This document shows, one piece after another, positions 37,601 through 47,478 of a stretch of DNA of 64,000 nt. The position numbers and the translations under genes were made by a program. Origin of the DNA: Erodium maritimum (taxonomy: Eukaryota > Streptophyta > Magnoliopsida > Geraniales > Geraniaceae); the NCBI GenBank assembly GCA_963921825.1, contig OY997593.1, positions 68,742,039 through 68,806,038 of the forward strand. Direction: 5' to 3'. Within the stretch, counting starts at the first letter, position 1, and the number at the start of each line of letters is the position of its first letter. The notes under the pieces were generated by a model that was not told where the DNA came from, ran no database searches, and saw nothing but the letters and a program-made list of their open reading frames with translations.

Positions 37601-40600
37601 AAACTGTAGCCCAGTTTATCTTTTTTAATAACGTTTCATTTCCCAAGAAAAATTCTGTCTGTTTTAATTACCATGGACTTCACCCATATTTTTTTATGCA
37701 GAAGACTTTTTTTGTCTATTTACACGCGTAAAAATTGTAGAGAAAGAAAATTAAAAAGAAAAAAATATATTAAAATATGATAAAACCCAATATTGAAATT
37801 GCTCTCCTCTTTACTCAATTGACCTCTTGTTACAATTATTTTGGGGCATTTAATCTTATAAATGAATTTCTTTATTTTCTAGTATTTCATATCCACATAT
37901 ATTCGTCTCGTGTAATTGATTGGCTTCATCCTTTCCCTTATTTTCTAAATATATGATATATAATAAATAATACCATTTTATTGTGGTCCTGGTTTTCAAT
38001 GTTTGTAAAATCAGGTACTTAGACCATTTCATTATGTTTCTTCCTCTTGCTAGGTTAGTGTTGAGACTGAACTTGCATGTCAGTACTCGAGTCTGTATTT
38101 AGTATTTAGTGTGTTTGATCACATCCTTTCAATTGACAACGTCCAACTTTGGGGTTTTGTGGTCTATAGCTAGACCTTGTACTCCTCTTTCTCCTCAAAA
38201 GAGATTTCAATTTAAATTTGCCTTTGTCGATAAAAAAAGTAATGTTTTGTAGATAATTTTTTTTCTTTCCAGAACAATAATTCATTTTTCCTGTCAATCT
38301 TCTTAATCCTATATAATTATAATGTTTTTTCCTCTTCCAAATCAACATGTAATCGATTATATATTTTTAAATTTAGACTCACCTAAATCTTAATCTTTCT
38401 TTTCAATAAATTCTTTGATTTTCATTCTGATTTCATCTAGAACTACAAAAAAAAAAATTCTCAACCGACACAACAAAAATGCTCATTTTGTTATAACTAT
38501 TTTATAATTCATAAAATGGTTTAAAAGAATTTAACTTGTTAAACTTAAAAATAAGTTTAAGTAAACAATTTTAACATAAGATTATTAAATTAAACTATTT
38601 TTTTTTGTTATTTTGTCTTTCTCGTTGTAATTTCAGGAGACAAAAAAAACTTAATTTATACAATATAAACTATATTAAAAAGGCCCCTATGTTCATTTTC
38701 GCCTAAGGCCACAGTTTTTAAAGGGCCGGCCCTGGTGCTGATTGTGTTTATAATTGGTTAGTCATGCTGCCGTATTATTTCCATTTTGGTATTTACATAA
38801 AAACAAGAATCCCAAATAGTTTATTGAACCTGTTGAAAAAGAACTTTCGATAAGTCTTGTGGTTTTAAATTAATGTTTGATTGTATTTGTGGGATGTTAT
38901 GTGGATTCATTGTCATTTTTTGTTGTGTTTCAGATCAAAAACTTACGAGTCAGGTTCATGAAATTGTTGGACGCATTAATGGTAGATTTGGAACACTGTC
39001 TGCTGTTCCAATACACCACCTGGCATGTCTTCAACTTCCTAACCATCATCATGCTAAATGAAATTTATCTAGTGCAATATGCAATCTAATTTCAATAGTA
39101 TCGCTTGCAATGTTTTGCTTCTAAGAGGATTCAATTTCTTATTAAAAAATATCGTTTTGCAGGATCGTTCTCTTGACTTTCAAGCATTATGTGCTCTATA
39201 TGCAGTAACTGGTAGTGATATACTTTTACTTTCTTCTTTTCTTTTTTTTTTGCATTTCCAGAATTGTGAATTTATAGTGAATCATTTATGTATTGCTTAT
39301 TTCATTTAAATGATAATTATATACACTTCTTTTTTACAGATATAGCACTTGTGACCTCTTTGAGAGATGGGATGAATCTTGTCAGTTACGAGTTTGTAGC
39401 TTGCCAAAATGCGAAAAAAGGAGTTCTAATCCTTAGTGAGGTATTTTTCAATCACCAACAAGTCAGTATATTTATTATTTAATCACCATCTGCAAGTTGA
39501 GCTTTAGAGTTCAGTTTTTTTTGGTGATTACTCAACATATAGTTGCTGTAGATGAAGTTTATTGTGTTACAAACATAGAACTTTTCCAATCACATTTATA
39601 ACAATAATCTCCCACATCTGTTTCCCATGTTGTACTTCTAAGTTCTAACAAGACTTTATATTTGCAATGAAACTTGTAGTTTGCAGGTGCTGCACAGTCT
39701 CTGGGTGCTGGTGCAATCCTTGTAAACCCTTGGAACATCACTGAAGTAGCTAATTCAATTCTTCAGGCACTGGAAATGTCTCCCGAGGATAGAGAGAAGC
39801 GACATCGGCATAACTATGTACACGTCACAACTCACACTGCTCAAGAATGGGCTGAAACTTTTGTAAGGTATGCAGGGGATTTGTGGTAATGCTTTTCTCA
39901 AATAGTTTCAGTAAATAAATCGTTCAATAATTCTATGAATGCTATTAAATGTTCTCTTTCATGAGCTACTAGTCTTCACTCTGCAGGGCAAGATTTATTA
40001 ATTTAATTCGAGTATTTTGCAGTGAACTGAACGATACTGTTGTTGAGGCGCAACTAAGGACAAAACAAGCCCCACCCCCGCTCCCAGTCAAAGATGCCAT
40101 ACACCGATATATGCAGTCAGAAAATCGGTTGCTCATACTGGTATTCAATGTTTCATACTGAGACTTACTCGATTCTTTATTTTTATACAAAAAAGAAGGG
40201 AAATTATGTTTTACTGCCCCATGCTATACACGATTTGTAGTTTACTACCCTGAATTGTAAAGCGTGTCAATTTACTACCCTCAACTTTAAATGTCTGTGG
40301 ACTACCCCTGAACTTTTAGATGGGCCAATATACTACCCTATATTATGAGTTTGTTGCATTGTTGGTTAAGTTGTATTACCTCTGTTAAATTTAGGGGTTG
40401 GACAACATGAAATGCTAAAATTATGTCTTCCCATGCTCAGCCACCTCATGTAAAAGCGTAATTTTACGTTCTCAAAATTGTAAAATTTACGAATTCTATA
40501 CAACTTAATTAACAATGAAACAATTTCAAAGTATAGGGTGTTGAACTGGTATCTTAAAAGTGTAGTGTAGTAAACTAACATATTTATAAGTTGATAGTAG

Positions 40601-43363
40601 TATAATTGGCACACGTCAAAGTTGAGGGTAGTAAAACGTACTTTCCCCTTAAAATAATTATAAGGGTTCTATGTAGGATGTCGTTCTTAAAACACTGCTG
40701 ATAGTTGACATTTGATCAACTGTCCTTAAGATCCGTCAAACCAACAACATTTCTTAAACACTGCTTGATAATTCATATGCAAGAATGTGATCAATATGTG
40801 TTTTTTTTAGTTAAAATTGTTCACATAAATAATTGCTAAGTTTGAGATGAGTGAAACTTAGCGGTAAGATCCTATCTCGTTTGACTCTTGTTTATAATTG
40901 TTTTTCCCTCCATAATTCAGGGATTCAATGCAACATTAACTGAACCGGTGGACACACCGGGAAGAAGAGGTGACCAAATAAAAGAAATGGAACTCAAATT
41001 GCATCCTGAAGTGAAGGAATCCTTAAGGGCTCTTTGCAGTGATCCAAAGACAACCGTTGTTGTCCTAAGTGGGAGTGACAGGGCCATTTTAGATGATGTA
41101 CTCGATCCAACTTCACTTCAATTTTCTTCTAATCTTACTTGTTATATTATATCCAACTTAACCGAGTTATTATCGAACAGAATTTTGCAGAGTACGACAT
41201 GTGGCTGGCCGCTGAGAATGGAATGTTTCTACGGCTTACCAAGGGAGAGTGGATGACCACCATGCCTGAGCACTTAAACATGGAATGGGTCGATAGTGTC
41301 AAGGTGCTAATTTGTTTCCATAATAGTTGTTGGGTCAATTGCACATAACTACCTTTTTGAATTTCCCTCAAACACATGAACCCATAGTAAAGTTTCCACT
41401 GATACATGACTACTCTTATAAATTTTCACGTGTTACCATCGTACAAAATAGACAAAACCATCAAATGGGATATTTTAAAATTTAAATTCACCTGATGCAA
41501 AAATCAAAAAATTGATGGTATGTCTATTTTGTGGACAATTCATGAAGGTAGTTTAAATCAATCCATAGTTTATAAAACTGCCTGTCTAAAATTGACCGTG
41601 TTGATGCCATTTCTCAGCATGTTTTCGAGTACTTCACTGAAAGAACACCCAGGTCACATTTTGAACTCCGAGAAACTTCACTAGTATGGAATTACAAGTA
41701 CGCAGGTATTTGCTCATCTCAAAACCCCTTATATTTCTCAAGAGACCTGAAGATTTACATTTACCGTGCCTTCTCTAGCCACACTGCTTCTCATATGTTT
41801 ATGTTTGTAGATGTTGAATTTGGAAGACTTCAAGCAAGGGACATGCTGCAGCATCTCTGGACCGGGCCAATTTCTAATGCATCTGTGGATGTCGTGCAAG
41901 GTAGCAGATCCGTCGAGGTTCGAGCTGTTGGGGTTACTAAGGTAAATAACTATATTTGTTTTACATGAATGGGTCTTCATCAGTACATTGTGAAGATCTT
42001 ATATCGAGATGGTCAACTATTGAATCAGGGTGCAGCAATTGACCGCATATTGGGAGAGATAGTTCACAGTAAATCCATGACAACACCAATTGATTATGTC
42101 TTGTGCGTTGGACATTTTCTAGGGAAGGTAATACTGGCTGTCTGTCTGATCATGACCTTTAATTTATGCTATTTCTGTTTAATAGATTGTAGACTTTAAG
42201 GGCAGTGATGTCTCCAAACTCAAGATCGGAGATTTTAATTTTAGGAAAATCTCACTCAAACTACCCCTAAATTTAAAAAGTTTTGAGCAATCCCGAAGTT
42301 TTTTTTAGTCTCAATTCATTCCAATTCCATCAAACTTTGATTGTGAAATGACGAAAAGACCCTCATGAAAATACATAATAAAATAAGGGTATTTTCATCA
42401 TCTCACAGCCTAGATTTGACAGAATTAGAGTAAACCGAGACTAAAAACACTTGGGATAGTTGATTGAGAACGGTGCATACTTAAGGTGGCTGAGTAGGGT
42501 TTAACCTTAACTTTATGAAGGAAAGTTCCCTAGTTTGTAAAGTTCCAAACTTGATCTTAACCGTTTAAATTGTAACAAAATAGTTATGATTAGTTTTTAG
42601 TATTTATATAGGGTTAATTGCTAAAAACTACATTATGTACTGTCCATGTGTAAAAAAACTACATTATGTACTGCTCACGTGTAAAAAAACTACATTTATG
42701 TATTCTCCACGTCCCTAATTTTAACGGAAATTTTAATGGAATATTAAGTAAACGACAGTGGTCAAAAGATGGTGTAGTTTAAAAGCATGTACAATACATA
42801 ATGTAGTTTTTCGCAAGTGGACAATACATAGCTTAGTATTTTCACCCTTAAGTGTTCCCCTCTATTCCTATATTTCATTGTTTGAATAGAAACTTTTCAT
42901 TCAAATACATCTTGAACCAATGAACCAGATGTTTACAACTTCACATTTCTTGGTGTAGGACGAAGACGTGCACACATTCTTCGAGCCAGAGCTCCCCATC
43001 GATCCCATAGGCATCCCGAGAACAAAGGCGGCAGCAGCTGAAGGGTCAAAGTTTCCATCAGGAGAGAGAAGATCTTCCCCAAAGCTGCCACCTGGCAAGA
43101 GTGGATCAAAATCGTCTCACAACAAGGCACAGAAGCCGCTGCCCAATCACGACAAGAGAGCCAACAATCACAGCTCCGGCAGCAGCGGGCGGCGGCCCTC
43201 GCCGGAGAAGATCTCCTGGAACGTGCTCGACCTCAAGGGGAAGAACTACTTCTCGTGTGCTGTGGGGAGGACAAGGACAAATGCCCGTTATACCCTTCCT
43301 TCGTCAGACGACGTGGTTTCGTTCCTCAGGGAATTGGCTGATGCTTCTTCTTCCAGATTCTGA
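34688..43363 (+). CDS. TPS1: Trehalose-6-phosphate synthase, class I (TPS1)
   Basis: Seventeen coding exons: 34688-35042, 35486-35583, 35664-36052, 36144-36258, 36336-36437, 37295-37445, 38934-39022, 39163-39211, 39340-39440, 39680-39867, 40023-40140, 40921-41097, 41181-41303, 41618-41705, 41811-41941, 42029-42127, 42959-43363; 2778 nt, 925 residues. The enzyme makes trehalose-6-phosphate, the plant sucrose signal, from UDP-glucose and glucose-6-phosphate. Residues 18-27 ([10 protein letters not shown]) are the N-terminal autoinhibitory/nuclear-signal motif found only in class I. The GT20 domain begins at about residue 84 with catalytic-type residues in place: DYH (228-230), R360 and K365 (VDRLDMIKG), D459 and E467 ([10 protein letters not shown]). 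The phosphatase-like domain from about 580 has GFNATLTEP (586-594) where active phosphatases have a DxDGT motif, so no phosphatase activity is expected. The serine-rich tail ends with a conserved SWNVLDLKG block. All junctions keep frame; all introns are GT-AG except intron 7, which begins GC. Confidence 0.96.
35195..35440. mobile_element. Decayed MITE-like inverted repeat in TPS1 intron 1
   Basis: tagctcttttctgccaaa near 35266 is matched in reverse by tttggcaaaaagagcta near 35396. The start 'tacctaactatccccaacttt' resembles the subterminal wording of the other intronic MITEs. The ends are too decayed to place. Confidence 0.4.
36571..37207. mobile_element. Tandem double MULE-type MITE in TPS1 intron 5
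   Basis: Two copies about 95 % alike lie head to tail (36571-36875 and 36885-37207, period 314 bp). The 9-bp TAATGTGAA occurs three times: before copy 1 (36562-36570), between the copies (36876-36884) and after copy 2 (37208-37216). Copy 2 has both inverted ends (GGGAAAGTCTCACTCAGC and reverse GAGTGAGATTATCCC). Copy 1 lacks about the last 18 bp of its right end. The inside is one large imperfect palindrome. The 9-bp duplication indicates the Mutator superfamily. Confidence 0.9.
37509..38734. mobile_element. Non-autonomous hAT element, 1226 bp, in TPS1 intron 6
   Basis: The ends CAGGGCCGGCTCGTCC and GGGCCGGCCCTG are inverted repeats flanked by GTGCTGAT on both sides (37501-37508, 38735-38742), the 8-bp hAT target duplication, with no mismatch. 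Subterminal 'cctaaggcc' occurs at both ends in opposite orientation (gccgcctaaggcctcc and cgcctaaggccacag), as in related plant hAT families. The inside is AT-rich with no transposase. It carries a LINE 3' tail near 38100-38238. Confidence 0.93.
38095..38238 (+). mobile_element. LINE 3' tail nested in the hAT element
   Basis: gatttcaatttaaatttgcc followed by 'tttgtcgataaaaaaa' matches the end of the LINE-like element at 46534 (tttcaatttaaatttgctttgccgatcaaaaaaa). The left limit is uncertain. Confidence 0.55.
40198..40648. mobile_element. MULE-type MITE relative, 451 bp, in TPS1 intron 11
   Basis: GGGAAATTATGTTTTACTGCC at the left and GGGTAGTAAAACGTACTTTCCCC at the right are imperfect inverted repeats, and both match the ends of the element at 7901-8100. 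The inside has 'ctaccct..aactttaaa' words in both orientations. No clean target duplication can be read. Confidence 0.7.
41332..41598. mobile_element. MITE in TPS1 intron 13
   Basis: GGGTCAATTGCACATAACTACC at the left pairs with the reverse of AAAACTGCCTGTCTAAAATTGACC at the right, with internal inverted words around 'gacaaaaccatcaa' and 'ttgatggtatgtctattttg'. The superfamily is undecided because no target duplication is clear. It ends 19 bp before exon 14, inside the region expected to hold the branch site. Confidence 0.65.
42244..42506. mobile_element. MULE-type MITE in TPS1 intron 16, same family as the intron-5 pair
   Basis: GGAAAATCTCACTCAAACTACCCC opens as the intron-5 copies do, and 'gaacggtgcatacttaagg' closes as they do. 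Target duplication: TTAATTTTA (42235-42243) and TTAACTTTA (42507-42515), 9 bp with one change. It is more diverged than the intron-5 pair, so probably older. Confidence 0.85.
42611..42848. mobile_element. Second MITE in TPS1 intron 16
   Basis: GGGTTAATTGCTAAAAACTAC... at the left and '...aagctt/agtattttcacccct'-type right end pair as inverted repeats over about 40 bp (words 'tatgtactgtccatgtg' and 'caagtggacaatacata'). Inside, 'aaaaaactacattatgtact' is repeated. No target duplication is clear. Confidence 0.65.
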
Positions 43364-43650
43364 TTCATCGAGTTTGAGATATTTGTTGTGCGAGCCTTGG
43401 GGAACGACATGGGTGAGGTCTTCATCATATACTTCTGGTTCTCTCTACAATGTGAATACTTCATTAGTCTCTCTCACTGCTTCAATTTTGGTAGTCATAT
43501 TGGAATTAGAAGTGTGGCTACCTTTGAGAATCACTAAAATCATAACACTCACAATCATGTATGGGAAATAACGGTTTTTTAGAAGGAAAGTAACTTGTCG
43601 TGTAAGAATTTAGGTCCGTATCAGTTATAACAGCTGATTTCAATTTTAAG
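43364..43650 (+). other. TPS1 3' untranslated region, probable
   Basis: Unique sequence follows the stop codon. No canonical AATAAA is present; near matches around 43540-43570 may serve. The transcript end is not decided. Confidence 0.4.
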
Positions 43651-43660
43651 ATTAATCAAA

Positions 43661-43831
43661 ATTGCCCCCTTGGATTAGCGGGATGGTGAAGAGTTCTTCC
43701 CGTTTTACCTCTCCTTGAGTCACTGGTTTGAATCTTAGTAAGTACATTTGTTTGTTTGGAAGTATGTTAGGTTAGGTTATGTCAGATTAAAATAAGATTT
43801 CTTTGTAATTTTCGTTGAGCAAATTAAAAAA
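43661..43831 (+). mobile_element. tRNA-derived SINE with 10-bp target duplication
   Basis: attaatcaaa at 43651-43660 and 43832-43841 flank a 171-bp unit with box A-like tggattagcgggatgg, box B-like ggtttgaatct (43725-43735), a 'gttaggttaggtt' tract and an A-run. This is the layout of plant SINEs of the Au type. It is related to the element at 31910-32178. Confidence 0.85.
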
Positions 43832-43841
43832 ATTAATCAAA

Positions 43842-44399
43842 CTTTATTTGAAAGTTTGAATGTTTGTTATATCTAGCGGAAAAAGGGAATGTTGGGCATA
43901 TGTTATTCATGTGCTTCCCTTCTCTCTTTCTTTTTTCTTTTCCAAATTTTCTTTTGAATTAAAAATCCAAATTAAAAACAGATGAAATTATTTGAAAAAT
44001 ATGCATATTAGAGAAAATTCTTTTTAATTTTAAGTGCGCCATTTAATACATTGTATTAAACAATAAAAAATTGTATAAAATAGGTGAACACTTATGATAT
44101 TTGAAGAAAAAATGTATACAAATGATTTTATTTATTTTTAAGAATAATGCATAATTGCATGATATCTTCAAGGCTTATTTTTCTACTTTTCATTTATTTT
44201 GCATAAGTAGAAAAATCACACTAAGATAAAAGTTCATGACACTTAGTCCATAGTAAATAGTCATGTGTCACATCACAAGTGAAAGACTACACCAAGACAA
44301 TTGTTCATGACTCTTTTTAACTCTTCTTGTACATCAAAATTGGAGAATTAGTCCGGACAAATAATCACGGTCACATCACAAGTAAAATATCTTATCAAG
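43842..44399. other. AT-rich spacer between TPS1 and the LINE-like block; no gene seen
   Basis: Short repeats of 'tcacatcacaagt(g)aaa' occur near 44265 and 44370. Nothing else is recognisable. Confidence 0.4.
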
Positions 44400-46534
44400 A
44401 CAAAAATACACTTTTCTAACGAGAAGTAACCCTATCCGCCACCTCTCTGGTTCTCGTCTTTACCGGCGACGGCCTAGGCTCCGGCTAGGGACGTTGCCGT
44501 TGGTGACCCTCTTCTTCCCTTTTGCTCATCTTCCCTTCTCTTCCCCCTCTGTTCTACTTCTTCTTCCCATCCCCTGTTTTGCCCCGGCCTTTGGAAGCTC
44601 CCTCGCCTCTTCGTGTGCTGATGGGATCTCGACCTCCATGGGTTTGGGAGCAACATTTTGCTTGGTCGTTGGTCGCCGGAAGTTTGAGTTTTTTAAACTA
44701 GTGTAAGCTCGCCGGAAGTCTCGAGCTCGACGGATCTCTTGCCTGGCTGCTGTGCCGGAGTCTGTTTCTTGGTTCGGGGGCAGGTACGGTTCGTTGGTTG
44801 CTTGCTACTGCTGCTGCTCGGAAGATCGTCACCGACATCGACTGGTTATGCAGAAGACGTGGGTGACGGCTGGTTTGGGTGATTCTGCGGGTCGGGTGCG
44901 GGTCGGGTAGGTTTTGGCTCGACCGGGCCGGGTCTGGTCCGAGTAGTTGGGCTTCGGGTTGGTTGTTGCTTGGGCCGGGTCGTTCTGGGCCAGGTGGATT
45001 GGGCCGGTGGAGACCGAGTTTGGTGCTGGTTCCTGGGTCATGGCTCGGGTCTGTGGACAGTTTTAAGCGGGTTGGGTCGGCGATTCGGGTTGGGTTCAGG
45101 CTGAATGTTCGGCAGATCCGGACTCGCGTTTTCTGCCCTATTTTCATCAAGGTTCGTCGTTTCTTCTTCCAACTCCGGAGTGGGAAGTGTTTCTTTTCCT
45201 TTCGGGATTAGATCGTCTCGGAACATGTAAGACGATTACCGGCTTAGTGGAGGTTAGAGTTCTGCTGGTATTTGGGTGTTGGCCCCCAGCTTTTTCTCCT
45301 TCGTCGTTTATTGGGTTGGGAGCTCTTGTTCTCGAACTTTGGTTGTTGTCGTGTACTGATCGGAAGCTCGGGATCGACTCGGGTTTTGGCCACCGGCCTT
45401 GATCTTCGACTGCTCTGAGCTTTGGAGGTCAGATCTCCCTCTTCGGCTCCCTCGTTCTTGACAGAAATGTCGATCCTCCTCTTCTGGGCCTATTTTCGGT
45501 AATGGCTGGAAAAGGCTTATCGTCTCTATGGCGGTATCAGAGGATTGAGTTCGAGCGGCTGAATCAGGGTTGGTCTTCATCCTCATCTTTGGCGTGGGGC
45601 TTCCCTGATCTGGCGTGAGATGAGTTTCTCCGGTGAGGATTCTCGCGGGTCTGATTTGCCTTTGTGGTGGTGATGGGGGTTTTTCCTTCGGCGAATCTGC
45701 AGTAGGATTGTGTTTTCGGTTGTGATCGTGGACGTCCAGTTTCAGCCGTGGGACGCGCTTCCTCGAAGAGGATCGTTGTGGTACTGGCTCGTCTAAATCT
45801 ACCAGAGGCTCTTCTCTTCAGCGTTTTTGTCGCCCTTTGGGCTCTCTGGTATGACACTCGCTCCTTTTCCTTGGCTGGCTCTTCCTCTCCCTCCCCTTTC
45901 ATTCCTCTTCTAGTTGGGGCTTCTGTCCTTCTCGGTCATATGGGTCGGGCTCGCCGGTGTTTCGGGGTTGGCCGACGGCGAGCTCCTTGGGCATTTCAGC
46001 CCGCAGAAGCCCCTGGAGGATTGGTCTGATATTGGGGGTCCATTTGGGTTTTCCGCTAGATTGGCTTGTCGTCTGGTGTTGGCCGGCGGCGTCTGTTAGA
46101 GATCATCTTCTTCGAAGCGATGTGAACTGGTAAGCTTGGGGAGAGATCGTTTTCCAGCTCTGGCTAAGTGTTGGGTGGCTTCTCGGGCAGTTGGAAGTCC
46201 TTTAGCTCCTTTTCACGCTTAATGGTGGGAAAATTTGGTTCCTAAGGCCTCTTTTCTTGGTGCTTAATGTTAGTCAAATCTGGTGTTCAGGCCTTACTTT
46301 TTTTTTATTTGAGCTTCTGTTGCTTGTTCTTCCTTTAGGCCTGTCTTTGTATTCATTTGGCTCATACTCACTGCGTTGAGTGCTCCTTGGTTGTTTATGC
46401 TCCTTGTTGTTCTCTCTCTTTGTAGAGAGGTTTGGTTGAGGATCCTTTTGGGATTGCTCGTATGCTTGTATTTCAACTCTGTTCTTCTTTCCAAAGAACA
46501 GTTTCAATTTAAATTTGCTTTGCCGATCAAAAAA
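44400..46534 (+). mobile_element. GC-rich LINE-like retroposon, no recognised coding domain
   Basis: A sharp rise in GC content at about 44400 and a retroposon 3' end (tttcaatttaaatttgctttgccgatc plus seven A's, to 46534) bound the block. The inside has many 'gggtcggg' words and several frames of 60-150 codons on both strands, none with a known domain. The same 3' end occurs at 38238 and, more weakly, at 60608. It is probably a LINE derivative without ORF2, or a large non-autonomous retroposon. A 7-bp acaagta on both sides could be a target-duplication remnant. Confidence 0.55.
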
Positions 46535-47228
46535 ATTGAGACAAGTAGTCACGCATCATCATCACAAATGGCCACCGAATGAATTGGGAGGTGGTTGTTG
46601 GAGAATTGTGGACTTTTCTCCGACTAATTTGTTGCATGTAGTTGTATTTGGATTTTTTTGCTTTACTATTTTTACTTTCGAGTTTAATGGTGATTAAATT
46701 TGGATTTTAGATCCGTTTTCTAACTTTTGGTTTTTAGTGTTTTGAGGTTAAGACTGTGTGTCTTCTTCTTCAGTTGTTATTTTAAGCTTTAGTGTAGCTT
46801 TTTGGATCTTGTTCTTCAGTTTGCTACAAATCTGTTAAGGTTTATTGTTTGTTCTGTTTTTAACCGGTTGAAGTCTTGTTGTGAGTTTTAGAGACTGTTG
46901 TTGGGTTTGTTACCTTTGTGGAGTTTTTGGGTTGAAGCCGTGCAGTTGCTAGTGCTCATGTTTGTAACTGAGGGTTTGTAGGATTGGAGCCTTCAATAAG
47001 ACATTGCCGTTTCAAATAAAAAAGTGGCCAACAAGTAGTCGAATTGAGCGGGACAATGCATCCGTCCCTTAAGATATGCCATTCGTCATAAACCATGTTC
47101 TCTGCCGATCCGCTCATACAGAGATTTTCATTCCCCATTCAGTTCATTGAAATTGATTGGCTTTTCAATTGAAGACTGTATAAGATTTAAAGATGCATTT
47201 ATCTAAAATGATACAAAGTTACAAACGC
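46535..47228. other. Unassigned spacer downstream of RHM
   Basis: T/G-rich DNA (46600-46960) that looks like further retroposon 3' region, then unique sequence. No gene is seen. Confidence 0.35.
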
Positions 47229-47234
47229 TTTATT
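47229..47234 (-). terminator. Poly(A) signal of RHM
   Basis: AATAAA on the minus strand, about 245 bp after the RHM stop codon at 47479, in otherwise unique 3' untranslated sequence. Confidence 0.6.
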
Positions 47235-47478
47235 ATCCGGAAAAGAAACGCTAAAGCCAATAGATAGGATAATCAGGATAACAATAAAAAATGTAAGCCT
47301 AAATATAGCTTATCTAATGACGGAGAGGAGATCTATCTCCGTCACAATCTAGAACAGCTAAACAGTAGGTACTGACTTTATGAACGTAAACACAAACCAT
47401 AACATCTCTAAAATCCATACTCCAACAAGACCAAATCCTTAGTCTACAAATGGATCAAAACCCGCTTACCCTTCCTCT

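Noticed and set aside
39020-39061. Reading through TPS1 exon 7 to the stop at 39061
   Set aside because: The next exon restores the conserved DRSLDF sequence exactly at a standard acceptor. Read-through would destroy the synthase domain.
44698-45211. 150-codon minus and 110-codon plus frames as genes
   Set aside because: They overlap each other on opposite strands in a 'gggtcggg'-rich LINE-like block and have no domain.
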